From positions 1,240,001 through 1,304,000 of the forward strand of contig JAWHQI010000262.1 in assembly GCA_033032865.1 (NCBI GenBank): 64,000 nt of DNA, given 5' to 3'. The position numbers were made by a program, and so were the translations under genes. Below the pieces are notes generated by a model. That model saw only the letters and a program-made list of their open reading frames with translations, searched no databases and was not told the DNA's origin. This DNA comes from Dactylorhiza incarnata (taxonomy: Eukaryota; Streptophyta; Magnoliopsida; Asparagales; Orchidaceae). Every line of letters begins with the position of its first letter. The first letter of the stretch is position 1. Of this stretch, positions 1 through 11,878 are shown piece by piece.

Positions 1-272
1 ATTCCATCCGCCTCACGAAGCACGGCATCGCGGCCGTTGCATCCACCTCACTTCGCGAAGCGGTGTTTTCGACCAGCATCTCTTTTGTCGTTGCTAAGAT
101 TAGGAAAACCAACCAAAAGCCCCCCTCTTTGTGTTTGATAAATGTTTGTGTAACAATAGTCACTGCACGATTCGTTCACCCATCCTGCATTCCTCAAGAG
201 ACCGACATCCGGGGATTCTATTCTCCACAATTATTACTTGACAGCGACCGGTGCACTTGCCGACACGCATCA
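1..272 (+). mobile_element. SOLO-A: 3' part of an LTR inserted in the COP1 5' LTR
   Basis: The sequence up to the CA at 271-272 is absent from the COP1 3' LTR, and COP1 LTR sequence resumes with GAGAC at 273. It has the same order of short blocks as the end of SOLO-B: a run rich in C after AAC/AAA, then a CGGGGATT block (213-220), then ATTACTTGA and a GGTGCACTTGCCG-like block, then a terminal CA. I infer the right end of an LTR of the same broad family. Its left end, and whether a whole element or only one LTR is present, lie outside the window. Lineage is not certain; gypsy is likely. Confidence 0.6.
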
Positions 273-1008
273 GAGACCGCTGGCGATATGATGGGTGGTG
301 ATTGTATCTCTCCTGTGCGGTGACGACATCTGTCTACCCGCCTATAAATAGAGGTGCAGGGCCCATCATTCCAGCGAGAACTGTAAGAATTGAGCCTGGG
401 TTAATTCGTGCGGTCTCATCTTGAGGTCGGGCGGTCTCGGAAGCAAGCTGACTATTTGTTGTGTTCGCAGGTTTGCGATCAGCAGGTTGAGGTCTTCTTC
501 CTTGGTGATTCCCAGCGGCTTGAATAAACTGTTCGGCAGCGGTCTGTCTGCGAACTGGTTTATGTTCATTCTTGAGCAGTTCGCAACGAGCTCAGCGATC
601 AGGAGACCTTCAGCGGTTAGGCAATCTGAGTTGCGGTCTGGAGACAGCTTCAGTTCTTCGTTCCAATAAAGCTCCAGTTCGTGCGATCTGAGGTGTGGTC
701 TTGCAGTGCTGGCAGTCTGTCCGGTTTCTGTTTGTGCGATCTCAGGTCAAGCCGGGCGACTTCTGGAGTCGAGCGGTTTGTGCGGTCTCAGCTTGTCTAG
801 CCGCCAGATTGGTTTTGGTGTGTTTTGTTCTTCTCGTCTCCGTGATTCTGATGAATCATGTCTCGCCATGTATGCCTCGCAATGTAAATGAAGATTGTGT
901 TTCAATAAAGTTTCTTGTGTTGCTGTGTGGCATCGTGGTTGTTTGGCTTTAACTCAGTTGATACAACTCCTGCTTACTCCTACACGATTCAAATCAAAAA
1001 TTTTAACA
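273..1008 (+). repeat. COP1 5' LTR, right part
   Basis: Matches 5622-6359 of the COP1 3' LTR and ends in TTTTAACA. A TATAAATA box is at 343-350, so U3/R/U5 from the promoter onward is present. The missing left part lies beyond SOLO-A. AATAAA-like signals near 663 and 903 could serve RNA 3' end formation. Confidence 0.88.
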
Positions 1009-1020
1009 TGGTATCAGAGC
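1009..1020 (+). promoter_or_regulatory. COP1 primer binding site
   Basis: TGGTATCAGAGC directly follows the LTR end. It is the standard plant primer site complementary to the 3' end of initiator methionine tRNA, which primes minus-strand cDNA. Confidence 0.93.
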
Positions 1021-1097
1021 AAGGTTGTTGGAGTGTATAAGCAGTGATCAACTTGAGTTGCCATCGTCTTTGTGAAGAAGATACCACTTAGATTGCA

Positions 1098-4000
1098 ATG
1101 GAAGGCGGATTCGCAAGAGGGCTTGGTATTGAACTCCTTACATCGACTAACTATAAGAAATGGAGGTCATGTATGGAGAGCTATTTACTTGGCGAGGATC
1201 TTTGGGAGATAGTTGGAGGAGAATACACACAAGAGGTGTTTCTAGTAGGAGATAATATGGCAGAGGTGAGACTTTGGAGGAGGACGAATGCTAAGGCAGA
1301 GTTCACTCTCAAGAGGGCTATCTCATCGGAGCTGTTTGATCACATCATCGGGTGTAAATCTGCTGCTGAGATTTGGACGTCTTTGGACGGGCTATTCAAT
1401 AAGAAGAATGTAGCTCGGATACAGTTTCTTGAAAATGAGTTGGCGAAGGCCTCTCAAGCTGATCTTTCTATTTCTACCTTCTTTCTCAAGATGAAGAACC
1501 TCACAGCAGAGATTTCTGCATTGGACCCTGATGAGCCCATCTCGGAGGCAAAACTGAAGAGAAATATCATCCGCGGGTTGCGGAAGGAGTATCTTGCCTT
1601 TGTGACCTCAGTTCAAGGTTGGGCAAATCAACCATCTCTGTTGGAGCTGGAGAACTTACTTGCTTCGCAAAAAAGTTTGGTAAGACAGATGGCGGGGACT
1701 TCTATCTCTGGGGGAGATAATGATGTGTTGTTCTCTGGGAAGAAGAAGAAGTGGGAGAAGAAGAACCTGGGTTATGATGGACCCTCTACTTCATGTCAAC
1801 AGGATAGGGGTTATGCTCCTAAGTCTGATGGGAAGAAGAAGGGAGATGGACCGAGGTGCTTCAGGTGCAATAAGACCGGCCACTTTAAGAAGGATTGTCG
1901 GGTTAATCTTCAGTCGGGACATGTAGCAGAGAAGGAGAAGCCAAAATCTGAAGAAGCTGGATGGGGAGGAGCCTTTGCGGCTAATATGACGGCGATGCCC
2001 GTTAAGGCCTTGGCTGCCATCAACTTCGAAGAGGATTGGATTGTTGATTCAGGGTGTGGACATCATCTCACAGGGGATGAATCAAAGTTCTCTTCTTTGG
2101 CGCCTTACTCAGGTAACGATGCTATTATTATGGCTGATAATTCTGTTCATGCTGTCGAACAAGAAGGTGTTGTCTACCTGAGCAGTGATAAGGGTCCACT
2201 CACTTTGAGGAATGTTTATCACGTGCCTGGTATGAAGAAAAATCTCTTCTCTGTGACCAATGCGGTCGATGCCGGTTATCACATTCTGTTTGGCCCAACA
2301 GAAGTGAAGTTTCTTAAAACTCAACCGGAGATAAAGGGAGATGTTATTCATATTGGAAAGAGGGTGAAGGACTTGTTCGTCTTATCAACAAGTACTTATG
2401 TTGATAAGATGAACACCAACTATAGCGCGGCGATCTGGCATGAAAGGTTGGGGCATGTTGCCATGGACAAATTGAAGGCTATGGTGGTAAGGGGCCTTGT
2501 CAAGGGCTTGCCTAGCTTGTCCTCTTATGGAGACGGTCATGTTTGTGCTGGATGTCAGTTTGGTAAGTCTCATCGACTTCCATTTGATAAATCGCAAACT
2601 AGATGCAAAGCGCCGTTGGAGTGCATCCACGGTGATTTGATGGGATCGACTACCACCCCAAGCCTTGGAGGCAACAGATATATGTTGGTGTTGATTGACG
2701 ATTACACCAGATATGTCTGGGTGTATTTTCTGAAAGAGAAGTCGGAAGCCTTTGCGAAGTTTGTGGAGTTCAAGGAGCTGGTGTAAGGTCGGTTAGGCCT
2801 GCGGGTGAAGAAATTGAGAACTGACAATGGTGGGGAGTTCACCTCTGGTGAGTTCTCAAGTTTTTGTAGGAAACACCGCGATCGGAGAGAGCTCACTTGT
2901 GCCCATACTCCTCAGCAAAATGGCATTGCGGAGAGGAAGATCCGTCATCTGACGGAAACCTGCAAATGCTGGCTTCATGCCAAGAGTATCCCAAAGTCCT
3001 TTTGGGCGGAGGGAATTGCTTGTGCAGCTTACGTCATCAACAGGATGCCTCTAAGTCCTATCAACATGAAGACCCCTCACGAACTGATGTTTAAGGAGAA
3101 ACCAAGTGTTGCTCACCTTTGGGTGTTCGGGTCAACCTTCTATGTGCATATTCCTGATGCTCTTCGGACAAAGCTAGATGCGAAAGCAAGGAAGCTATTC
3201 TTTGTCGGGTATGATGAGCGGAAGAAAGGATGGAGGTGCATGGATCCTAAGACACGGAGATCAGTGGTATCTCGGGATGTGGTGTTCGATGAAGTGAATT
3301 CTTATAAGGGGAGTTCAGGAGTTGAACTGCCAGAGAGCAGGTTTGATGAAGCAGGAAAAGCTGCGGGAAGTCTTCAAGTAGAGTTGCCTGGTTCACCAGG
3401 AGCTCCAGCTGTGTCAAGTTCTGAGATGGAAGCTTCAGGTTCTGGAAGCAGGGGGAGCGATGCTCCAAGTTCATCTGGAAGAGAAGCTTGCACAGAAGAA
3501 GCAGCTGAGGAGGTGGTTAGTCAGGTGCAACCTCTTAGGAGGTCGAAGAGGACTATCAAGCCACCAAATCGATATACAGGAGGAAACATGGTAAGCTTCG
3601 TCTCATGTTTCTTCGCTGGTCCCTTGGATGAGAGGGAACCGTCGAGCTTTGAGAAAGCCAAAGGCGTGAAGCAGTGGGATATTGCTATGCAAGAAGAGAT
3701 GGATGCTCTCAAGAAGAATGAGACTTGGTCTCTAGTGCCCAGACCTAAGGGCATTACCCCTGTAACATGCAAATGGGTTTACAAGCTCAAGAAAAAAGCT
3801 GACGGCACGATCGAGCGATACAAGGCTCGCCTTGTAGCTCGCGGGTTCTCACAGCAGTATGGTGAAGATTATGATGAGACGTTTAGTACAGTGGCAAAGA
3901 TGACTTCGGTCAGATTTGTTATTACTTTGGCGGCATCTTGTGGATGGGAGATTTGGCAGCTTGATGTTAAGAATGCTTTCTTATACGGAGAGATTGACAA

Positions 4001-5182
4001 GGATATCTTCATGATCCTGCCGCCGGGCTACATCTCGGAGGATCGTCCGGACTACGTCTGCAAACTGAAGAAGGCCTTATATGGGTTAAAGTAGGCGCCT
4101 CGGGCGTGGTATGGAAAGATCGCGGAGTATCTCTTATTCTGCGGGTTCTTTGCTTCAGACTCTGATTCTAGATTGTTTGTCAAGAAGGAGGGGGCGCTTC
4201 GGGTTATTGTGCTGCTGTATATGGATGACATGATTGTCACCGGGAACTCGAAGGAGGCGGTAGCAAGGCTGAGAGCTGAGCTTGCTATCAGGTTCGAGAT
4301 GAAGGATCTGGGGGAGCTTCACCATTTCCTTGGACTCGAGGTCTAGAGGCAGGAGAGCGGAGTGCTCGTTTCTCAGGAAGGATATGCGGAGCGGATCGTT
4401 CAACGATTTGGCATGGAAGAAGGGAAGAGCAGCTCTATACCTCTGGAACAGCATCATAAACTTCGGAGAGATGAGGGAAGAGTTCTATCTGATCCGTTGG
4501 TGTTCCGAGCTCTGGTTGGGATCCTGATTTACTTGAACATCACAAGGCCTGATATTGCATATGGAGTTGGCAAAGTAAGTCGGTACATGGTGGAGCCACG
4601 GAAGCCTCATCTTCTGGCGGCAAAAGGGATTCTGAAATATGTGAAGTCGACCTCTGATTTGGGTCTCCTATTTAGGAGAGGGTCAAGCTTGGAGTTTCAT
4701 GGATACATGGATGCTGACTACGGGGGAGACGTGGATGATCGGAGATCAATGTCTGGTTATGTCTTTATGATGGGCCCCACATCTATCTCTTGGTCAGCAA
4801 AAAGCAGGACTCAGTGTCTGTATCTACCACAAAAGCGGAGTACAAGGCTTCGGCCTTGGCAGCTCAAGAAGCCGTTTGACTCAGTAGGTTGGTGGAGGAC
4901 GTTCATGAGGAGGTTTGAGGTCCCACTATGCTACGCGGGGACAATGAGAGTGCTCTCAAGCTGGTTAATAATCCAGTCTGTCACGCGAGGACCAAGCATA
5001 TTGAGATTGATCACCATTTCATTCGTGAAAAGGTGTTGGGAGGATCTCTTACGGTTGAGCATGTTCGGAGTGCGGACAATGTCGCAGACATCTTCATAAA
5101 GCCGCTGGCGAAGGGACCGTTTTCACGGTTGCGGAGTTTACTTGGGCTAGTCTCCACTTCCCACTTCAAGGGGGAGTGTTGA
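1098..5182 (+). pseudogene. COP1 Gag-Pol polyprotein, broken
   Basis: Copia polyprotein of about 1,360 codons. Domains in order: Gag from the ATG at 1098; CCHC zinc knuckle (CFRCNKTGHFKKDC, 1857-1898); aspartic protease with DSG (near 2046); pre-integrase zinc region and integrase with the TDNGG acidic residue (near 2821); RT with YMDD (4218-4229); RNase H. It is interrupted by TAA 2784-2786 inside integrase, TAG 4092-4094 and TAG 4344-4346 inside RT, a 1-nt deletion near 4800 at the start of the RNase H TEAEY block, and TGA 4877-4879. COP3 reads through all of these sites, so they are true mutations. The final stop overlaps the first bases of the 3' LTR. It cannot make a full polyprotein. 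Gag, protease and part of integrase could still be translated up to 2783. Confidence 0.93.
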
Positions 5183-6359
5183 ATTTTTGAAGTGAAGTGG
5201 TGGAGACTGGGCAGTCTGTTTTTGGGAGACCGCTGAGACCGCGCGGTCTATGCTTGTATTTTGCCAGTCTGGCTCAGCTGGTCTGTTCTGGCGGACTGCT
5301 GGTTCTGCCGGTTTGTTCTCTGTAGCTGCGGTCTGTTCCCGAGTTGATCTGCTGGTTGGCCTGTCTTCCTTGTTGGAAGACCGGCAGGGTTGTTCTTATA
5401 TGACCGTCTATCCGGGCGGTCTGTCTTGGCGATCTCGCGACTTGTCTGAAGTCAGCCAGATGGTTCTTGGTTTGCTCCTGGTGGTCTAAGGAAGGAGTAC
5501 CTATGTGACCGCGCGACTTGTGCGCGGTCTCGTGTTCGCGCGACTTGTGCGCGATCTTGTCTGCTGATCTGCGTCTTGGTCGGGTGATCATCCAAGAGGT
5601 TTGATCGCGCGGTCGGCCTTATGAGACCGCTGGTGATCTGACGGGTGGTGATTGTATCTCTCCTGTTCGGTGACGACATCTGTCTACCCGCCTATAAATA
5701 AAGGTGCAGGGCCCATCATTCCTAACGAGAACTGTAAGAACTGAGCCTGGGTTAATTCGTGCAGTCTCATCTTTAGGTCGGGCGGTCTCAGAAGCGAGCT
5801 GACTGTTTGTTGTGTTCGCAGGTTTGCGATCAGCAGGTTGCAGTCTTCTTCCTTGGTGATTCCCAGAGGCTTGAATAAACAGTTAGGCATCGGTCTGTCT
5901 GCGAACTGGTGTATGTTCGTTCTTGTGTTGTTCGCAGTGAGCTCAACGATCAGGAGACCTTCAGCGGTTAGGCGATCTGAGTTGCAGTCTGGAGACAGCT
6001 TCAGTTCTTCGTTCCAATAAAGCTCCAGTTCGTGCGGTCTGAGGTGCAGTCTTGCAGTGCTGGCAGTCTGTCCAGTTTCTTTTCGTGCGATCTCAGGTCA
6101 AGCCGGGCGACTTCTAGAGTCGAGCGGTCTGTGCGGTCTCAGCTTGTCTAGCCACCAGATTTGTTTTGGTGTGTTTTGTTCTTCTCATCTCCGTGATTCT
6201 GATGAATCTTGTCTCGCCATGTATGCCTCGCAATGTAAATGAAGATTGTGTTTCAAGAATGTTTCTTGTGTTGTTGTGTGGCATCGTGGTTGTTTGGCTT
6301 TAACTCAGTTGATACAACTCCTGCTTACTCCTAAACGATTCAAATCAAAAATTTTAACA
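5177..6359 (+). repeat. COP1 3' LTR (1,183 bp)
   Basis: Runs from TGTTGAATTT to TTTTAACA, the TG...CA form of LTRs, directly after the polypurine tract. TATAAATA is at 5693-5700. The U3 holds the 14-bp perfect palindrome AGACCGCGCGGTCT at 5236-5249 and many partial copies (GCGCGACTTGTGCGCGGTCT-like words, 5511-5560). It is the same LTR family as COP3 (1,188 bp). Confidence 0.93.
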
Positions 6360-6807
6360 GTCTTGAGTGCGGTCTTGTAGCAGTAAGCAGTTCTTCGTCA
6401 AGTGTTCACGGTTTACTTCTATGATCTTGAGACCGTGCGGTCTGGGAGATCAAAAAGTGCGAACAGTTTTGTTTTCAGCAGTTGCAAAAAGGAGCAGTTC
6501 GTGCGGTCTGAGCTTTCAGCAGTCTGGCAGTTCACAGGTCGTCAACCTGTCCTATTCGCGCGGTCTCACGGAAGCTGGCGATCTTGCTATGTTCGGCGGT
6601 CTCAACTTGTTGACCGCTAGACCTTTGTTTTGCTTGTTCTTATCAATGTTTGCTCTTATAAATTATGTCTCACCATGTATGCAACGCATTGTAATAAGAT
6701 AGTATTCGATTGAGATTCTCTTGCCTTCATTGTCACTGGTTAACTATTGTGAATTTGAATTGAAGTCTTCCGATGTTGTCTTCGATCCATTCTCCGAAAT
6801 TTTAACA
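6360..6807 (+). repeat. COP2 5' LTR, right part
   Basis: Ends ATTTTAACA directly before a primer site. It shares GC-rich words with COP1 (AGACCGTGCGGTCT at 6430-6443) but is otherwise diverged. The left part lies before COP1, outside the window. Confidence 0.82.
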
Positions 6808-6819
6808 TGGTATCAGAGC
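6808..6819 (+). promoter_or_regulatory. COP2 primer binding site
   Basis: TGGTATCAGAGC, complementary to initiator-Met tRNA, directly after the LTR end. Confidence 0.92.
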
Positions 6820-6890
6820 GAGGTTTGTGGCAGTGATCAGCTCAGAACCCTACTTCAGTCTCTGAAAGGTTGTTAACCAGTGTGATAGCA

Positions 6891-9800
6891 ATGCAAGGAG
6901 GTTATACAAGAGGTCTTGCAATTTAGCTCCTTACGCATACTAACTTCAAGAAGTGGAAGTCGTGCATGGAGAGCTATCTTCTTGGCAAAAATTTATGGGA
7001 GGTAGTTGGAGGAGATGATAGACAAGCTGTTGTAGCTGCTGAAGGGAATGCTGAGCAGGTGAAAGCTTGGAAGAGAACCAATGCTAAGGTTGAGTTCACT
7101 CTCAAGGGTGCTATCATTCCAGAGTTGTTTGACCACATAATTGGATGTAGGTCAGCTGCTGAGATTTGGACATGCTTGGATGGCTTGTTCAATAAGAAGA
7201 ATGTAGCTCTGCTACAGTTCTTAGAAAATGAGTTATCTAAAGCAACTCAGGGAGATTTGTCTATCTCAACTTTATTTTTGAAGGTGAAGAACCTGTGCGC
7301 GGAGATATCAGCTTTGGACCCAGATGAACCTATTTCAGAAGCAAGGTTGAAGAGGCACATAATCCGCGGCTTGTAGTGGGAGTATGTGGCCTTTGTCACT
7401 TCTGTTCAAGGTTGGGCCAATCAGTCGATGTTGCTAGAGCTGGAAAATTTGCTCGCTTCGCAAGAGAGCTTAGAAAATTAGATGGCTGGGATATCTGTCT
7501 CTGGAGGAGAGAGCGAGGTTCTGTATTCAGGCAAGAAGAATTGATGGGACAAGAAGAAGAAGCCATCTGTTGGATATGGTCCATCTACTTCATATTAGAA
7601 GGAGAGGAGTTATGCTCCTAAGTCTGATGGGAAGAAGAATGAAGGGCTGAGATGTTATAGGTGCAATAAGCTTGGTCACTTCAAAAGAGACTGCAAGGTT
7701 AATCTTCAGCCAGGGCATGCTTCAGGGAAGGAGGAGGCTGGTTCCAATGCTGAAGGTAGTTGGAGTGGTGGAGGTGCTTTCAAGGCAAGCACTTGTGTTC
7801 GGGCATTGGCTTCCATCAACTATCAAGATGATTGGATAGTGGACTCTGGGTGTGGTCATCATCTCACCGAGGATGAGTCTAAGTTCTCCTCATTGCAAGC
7901 ATACTCAGGTAATGATGCTATCATTACAACTGATGACACGGTTCATGCAATTGAGATGAGGGTATAGTTTCTTTGAACGGAGATAGAGGTCCTCTAATGT
8001 TGAAGATTGTCTATCATGTTCCGGGGATGAAGAAAAACCTCTTCTCGGTGACCAATGCGGTTGATTCTGACTATCATGTTCTTTTTGGTCCAACATAAGT
8101 GAAGTTTCTTCGAAATGTGTCAGCGGTGAAGGCAGATGTCACTCATGTTGGAAAGCGGGTAAAAGACTTGTTTGTGTTATCTACAAGTTCCTATGTTGAT
8201 AAGATGGGGAATAATGATAGCGCTGCTATCTTTCATGAAAGACTTGGACATGTTGGGATGGAAAAGTTGAAAGCTATGGCGGGAAGAGGCCTTGTAAGAG
8301 GCTTGCCTAGTTGGTCATCCTTCGGTGAAGGTCATGTTTGTGCAGGTTGTCAATATGGTAAGGCTCAATGTCTTCCATTCGACAAATCACAAAGCAGATG
8401 CAAAGCACCATTGGAGTGTATTCATGGTGATCTATTTGGACCAACCGCAACTATCAGTCTTAGAGGTAGAAGATATATGCTAGTCTTGATTGATGACTTC
8501 ACTAGATATACTTGGGTATATTTTCTGAAGGATAAGTCAGAAGCCTTTGAATAGGATTATCCGGAGAGAGCTCTCTTGTGCTCACACTCCACAACAAAAT
8601 GGAGTTGCAGAGCGGAAGATCCATCATCTGACGGAGACCTGCAAATGTTTGCTTCATGCCAAGAGTATCCCGAAGTCTTTCTGGACAGAGGGAATGTCTT
8701 GTGCAACTTATGTCATTAATTGGATGCCTCTTAGTCCTATCAACATGAAGACCCCTCATGAGTTGATGTTCAAGGAGAAGCCTTCAGTAGAACATCTTCG
8801 AGTATTTGGATCTACATGTTATGTGCACATTCCAGATGCCCTCAGAATGAAGCTAGATGCGAAAGCAAGGAAACTAGTCTTCATCGGTTATGATGACCGG
8901 AAGAAGGGTTGGAGATGCATGGATCCAGAGACATGGAGAGTTGTGGTCTCTAAGGATATGGTATTTGATGAGTTGACATTATACCAGGGTAGCTCTTCTA
9001 TTGAGTTACAAGAAGGCAGGCCAGGTGGTGGCCTTGAAGAAGCTACTAAAGAAGTTCTGGTGGAGTAGCATGTTTCTCCAGGTGCTCCGGGTGCCTCTAG
9101 TTTAAGGTCAGGTGCTTTAGGTTTTAGAAGTAGGGGAGCGATGCTCCATGTATGCCTGAGAGGAGAGCTATTTTAGAACAAGTAGCTAAAGAGGTGGTTC
9201 AAAGTCAAGCTCTGAGGAGGTCCAAAAGGACTATCATTCCACCAGATCGGTATACAGGGGAAATTTAGTGAGCTTCAGCTCACATTTCTTTGCAGGTCCC
9301 CTTGATGATAGAGAGCCATCTTATTTTGAAAATGCCATTGGAGTCAAGGAGTGGGAAGGGGCCATGGATGAAGAGATGGCTGCCCTCAGGAAGAATGTGA
9401 CTTGGGACTTGGTGCCTAAGGTTGAGGGTGTTACTCCAGTGACTTGTAAATGGGTTTTCAAGTTGAAGAAAAAGGTTGATGGTAGAATTGAGTGATACAA
9501 GGCTCGCCTTGTAGCTCGAGGTTTCTCTCAGAAGAATGGGGAAGATTATGAAGAAACTTTCAGCCCTGTTGCCAAAATGACCTCGGTTCGGGTGGTGATC
9601 GCATTGGCAGCTTGCCAAGGGTGGAAGATTTGACAACTCGATGTTAATAATGCTTTCTTATACGGTGAGAATGACAAGGATATCTTCATGGATCAACTAC
9701 CTAGTTATGTTTCCAAAGAGCACCCAAGATATGTATGTAATCTCAAGAAGGCTCTTTACGGCCTAAAGCAGGTGCTCGGGCGTGGTATGGCAAGATTCCA

Positions 9801-10426
9801 GAATACCTCCAGTTCTGCGGATACTTTGCCTCTTATACTGTTTGAGCTTATTCATAAAGAAGATGGGGAAGCTTCTGGTCTTGGTGCTGTTATATGTTGA
9901 CGAGATGATCATCATGGGAAATTCTGAAGTGGAGTAGCTAGACTTCATGCTGAGTTAGCTATCAGATTTGAAATGAAGGATCTGGGGGAGCTTCACCATT
10001 TCCTTGGACTCGAAGTGGAGAGGAAAGAGGGCGGTATGCTTGTTTCCCAGAAAGGCTATGCAGAATGAATTGTGGAGCGATTCGGCATAGAAGGAGGGAA
10101 GAGCAGCTCTACTCCACTGGAGGTTGGTATGACACTTCGACGAGATGAGGGAAAGGTTCTTTCTGATCCTTTGGTGTTTCGGGCTTTGGCCGGAAGTTTG
10201 ATTTACTTGACGATCACGAGGCCGGGTAACTCTTATGCGGTTGGTCGAGTTAGTCGATTTATGGCTGAGCCTCCGAAACCTCATTTTATGGCAGCTAGGA
10301 GCATTCTGAAGTATGTAAATTCTACCTCATATTTGGGTCTCTTCTATGGGAAGAACTCAGGCTTTTGCTTGCATGGATATATGGATGCTGATTATGGAGG
10401 AGATTCAGATGATCGGAGATTGACTA
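6891..10426 (+). pseudogene. COP2 Gag-Pol, heavily decayed and truncated
   Basis: Aligns along COP1 from Gag to the RNase H DADYGG block (about 10384-10400). It has a TAG at 6924-6926 in the twelfth codon, TAG near 7374, further stops near 7480 and 7960, and several frameshifts. At 8551-8554 the integrase jumps from the SEAFE block straight to the HTPQQNG block; about 130 bp present in COP1 are missing. That gap takes out the TDNGGEF segment with a catalytic aspartate, so integrase is dead. The protease block VDSGCGHH (about 7841-7864) and the RNase H start remain recognisable. No protein function is left. Confidence 0.9.
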
Positions 10427-11878
10427 TGTTGGATCTGTATGCGCCCTTAGAGGGGAGGGGGGAATAAGGGTTCTAAGGTTTTCGAGAATATTTAAATGAA
10501 AAAAGATTCTCTGTTGCTAACGCGAGCGGTAGTGTTAACGCACGGCGTTAGTGACAGAGAAAATCTTGTTTATGTTATAGAAATGAGAATCAGAGAACAC
10601 AAAATAGAGATGAAGAAAGACATATCATCATTAATAAGCTTGATTACAAAATTTGATTTCTATGACGCTAGAAATCAAAGCGAATAATATGAAAACTCCT
10701 TTTGTTTTCTATACCGACTCGTGTCCCCACGAACCGATTGGCTTTAGCCGATCTCTCCCCAGATACGGCCTCAAGCCGCTCTAGCCAATCTATAACCAGA
10801 AAGGCCTCGAGCACCCCCTAGATCTACACCCTAGACCTAGTCGCCAATGCAAGGCAAATTTCCCCTAGTCCCCGCAAGGCCCTAGTCACCGTGTGCGAAT
10901 TCCTCTACCGAACAAAAGATATACAAAGTTACAATCAGAAACTAAAACAAAACACAAACTAAAAACTCCCTCAAAAGAAGAACTTGATGTTGATGTAGAT
11001 GCAATCAGATCGGTCTTCAATTTCTTTGCGTTCACGAACGTTGACAGAGTTCTTCGGGCTGCTTGGGGAAGGCTCTCACGAGTTCTTTGAATATATGACT
11101 TCAATTCGTTCTATTTCAGCAAGCAACAATGGAGGAAGCACGCGTCTTTAAATAGAATCAGCCGCTACCGCCTGCGGTAGTACTACCGCCCCGCGGTAGC
11201 CACATTAGGCAATGATCAAGCACCCGGATCGTGGCAACTTAAGCAACTTTTGAGTGCCAAACTTTGAGCTCCGACTAGCATGACGCAGTAATGCTAATGC
11301 TCCGCGATAACAAGATAACCTTCCTTCATCCAATATCTCCTTCCATATTTTCTCCTCAATCACATGCAGATGGGAGGATTCCAAAAGCTACCGCCGGGCA
11401 ATAGATATGCCGCGCCGCGGTAGAGCACGCAAAATATGCATCCCGCCAATCATTCCTTTTTCTCCAATGTTTCCTTCCTGGCAATTGTTTCCATTTATGA
11501 TAGCACCAGCGGTAGTGTTAACGCTCCGCGGTAGAGCACATCTCTTTTCGTCGAACGCATCTTTGTTGAACGGCCTAACATTTCATCAAACGCTGTTTTC
11601 ATTTTTGTCGAGCTTATTTTGTCGAACACCAGTTCATCGAACGGCATCTACTTTCGTCGAACACCATTTCGTCGATTCGGTAGCGCCAGCGGTAGTGTTA
11701 CCGCGCCGCTGTATCAACAGAGAATCATCCTGATGTCGCTTCGATGTCTTTCTTTTTCACACTACTTTGGGGATTGAATGTTGAAGATCCTGCACACTAT
11801 AAACACAATGCAAGTTTGATCAAATACAATAGGATTTGTTATTGTCAAACCAAGAGATGCGGAATGCATGTTCCAACA
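10427..11878 (-). repeat. SIR left LTR (1,452 bp; 3' LTR of unit 1)
   Basis: Read on the minus strand it runs TGTTGGAACATG... to ...AGATCCAACA. It contains perfect inverted words CTACCGCCTGCGGTAG (11165-11180) and a second with a 3-nt spacer (11183-11199), plus scattered AGCGGTAGTGTTAACGC words (10527-10540, 11511-11530, 11690-11702). The purine tract that follows on the internal side (plus strand 11881-11893) marks this as a 3' LTR. Confidence 0.9.

Larger units (their letters stand above)
273..6359 (+). mobile_element. COP1: Ty1/copia LTR retrotransposon (5' LTR interrupted, start outside window)
   Basis: Order on the plus strand: 5' LTR remnant, tRNA-iMet primer site, gag-protease-integrase-RT-RNase H (copia order), polypurine tract AAGGGGGAG (5168-5176), complete 3' LTR. 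It lies inside the 5' LTR of the related element COP2, because unmatched LTR sequence of COP2 resumes directly after the terminal ACA. The right-hand target-site copy should be GTCTT (6360-6364); the left copy is outside the window. Confidence 0.92.
6360..10426 (+). mobile_element. COP2: older Ty1/copia element, both ends outside window
   Basis: Only the right part of its 5' LTR and most of its internal region are seen. COP1 interrupts the 5' LTR on the left, and the SIR array interrupts its RNase H region at 10427. The rest should continue beyond base 64000. It is related to COP1/COP3 at protein level, but the LTR differs more and the coding region is far more decayed. It is the outermost and thus oldest unit in the window. 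Confidence 0.88.

Noticed and set aside
273..1008. COP1 5' LTR as a simple truncation
   Set aside because: The neighbouring 1-272 ends in CA and resembles the end of SOLO-B, so interruption by another LTR explains it better.
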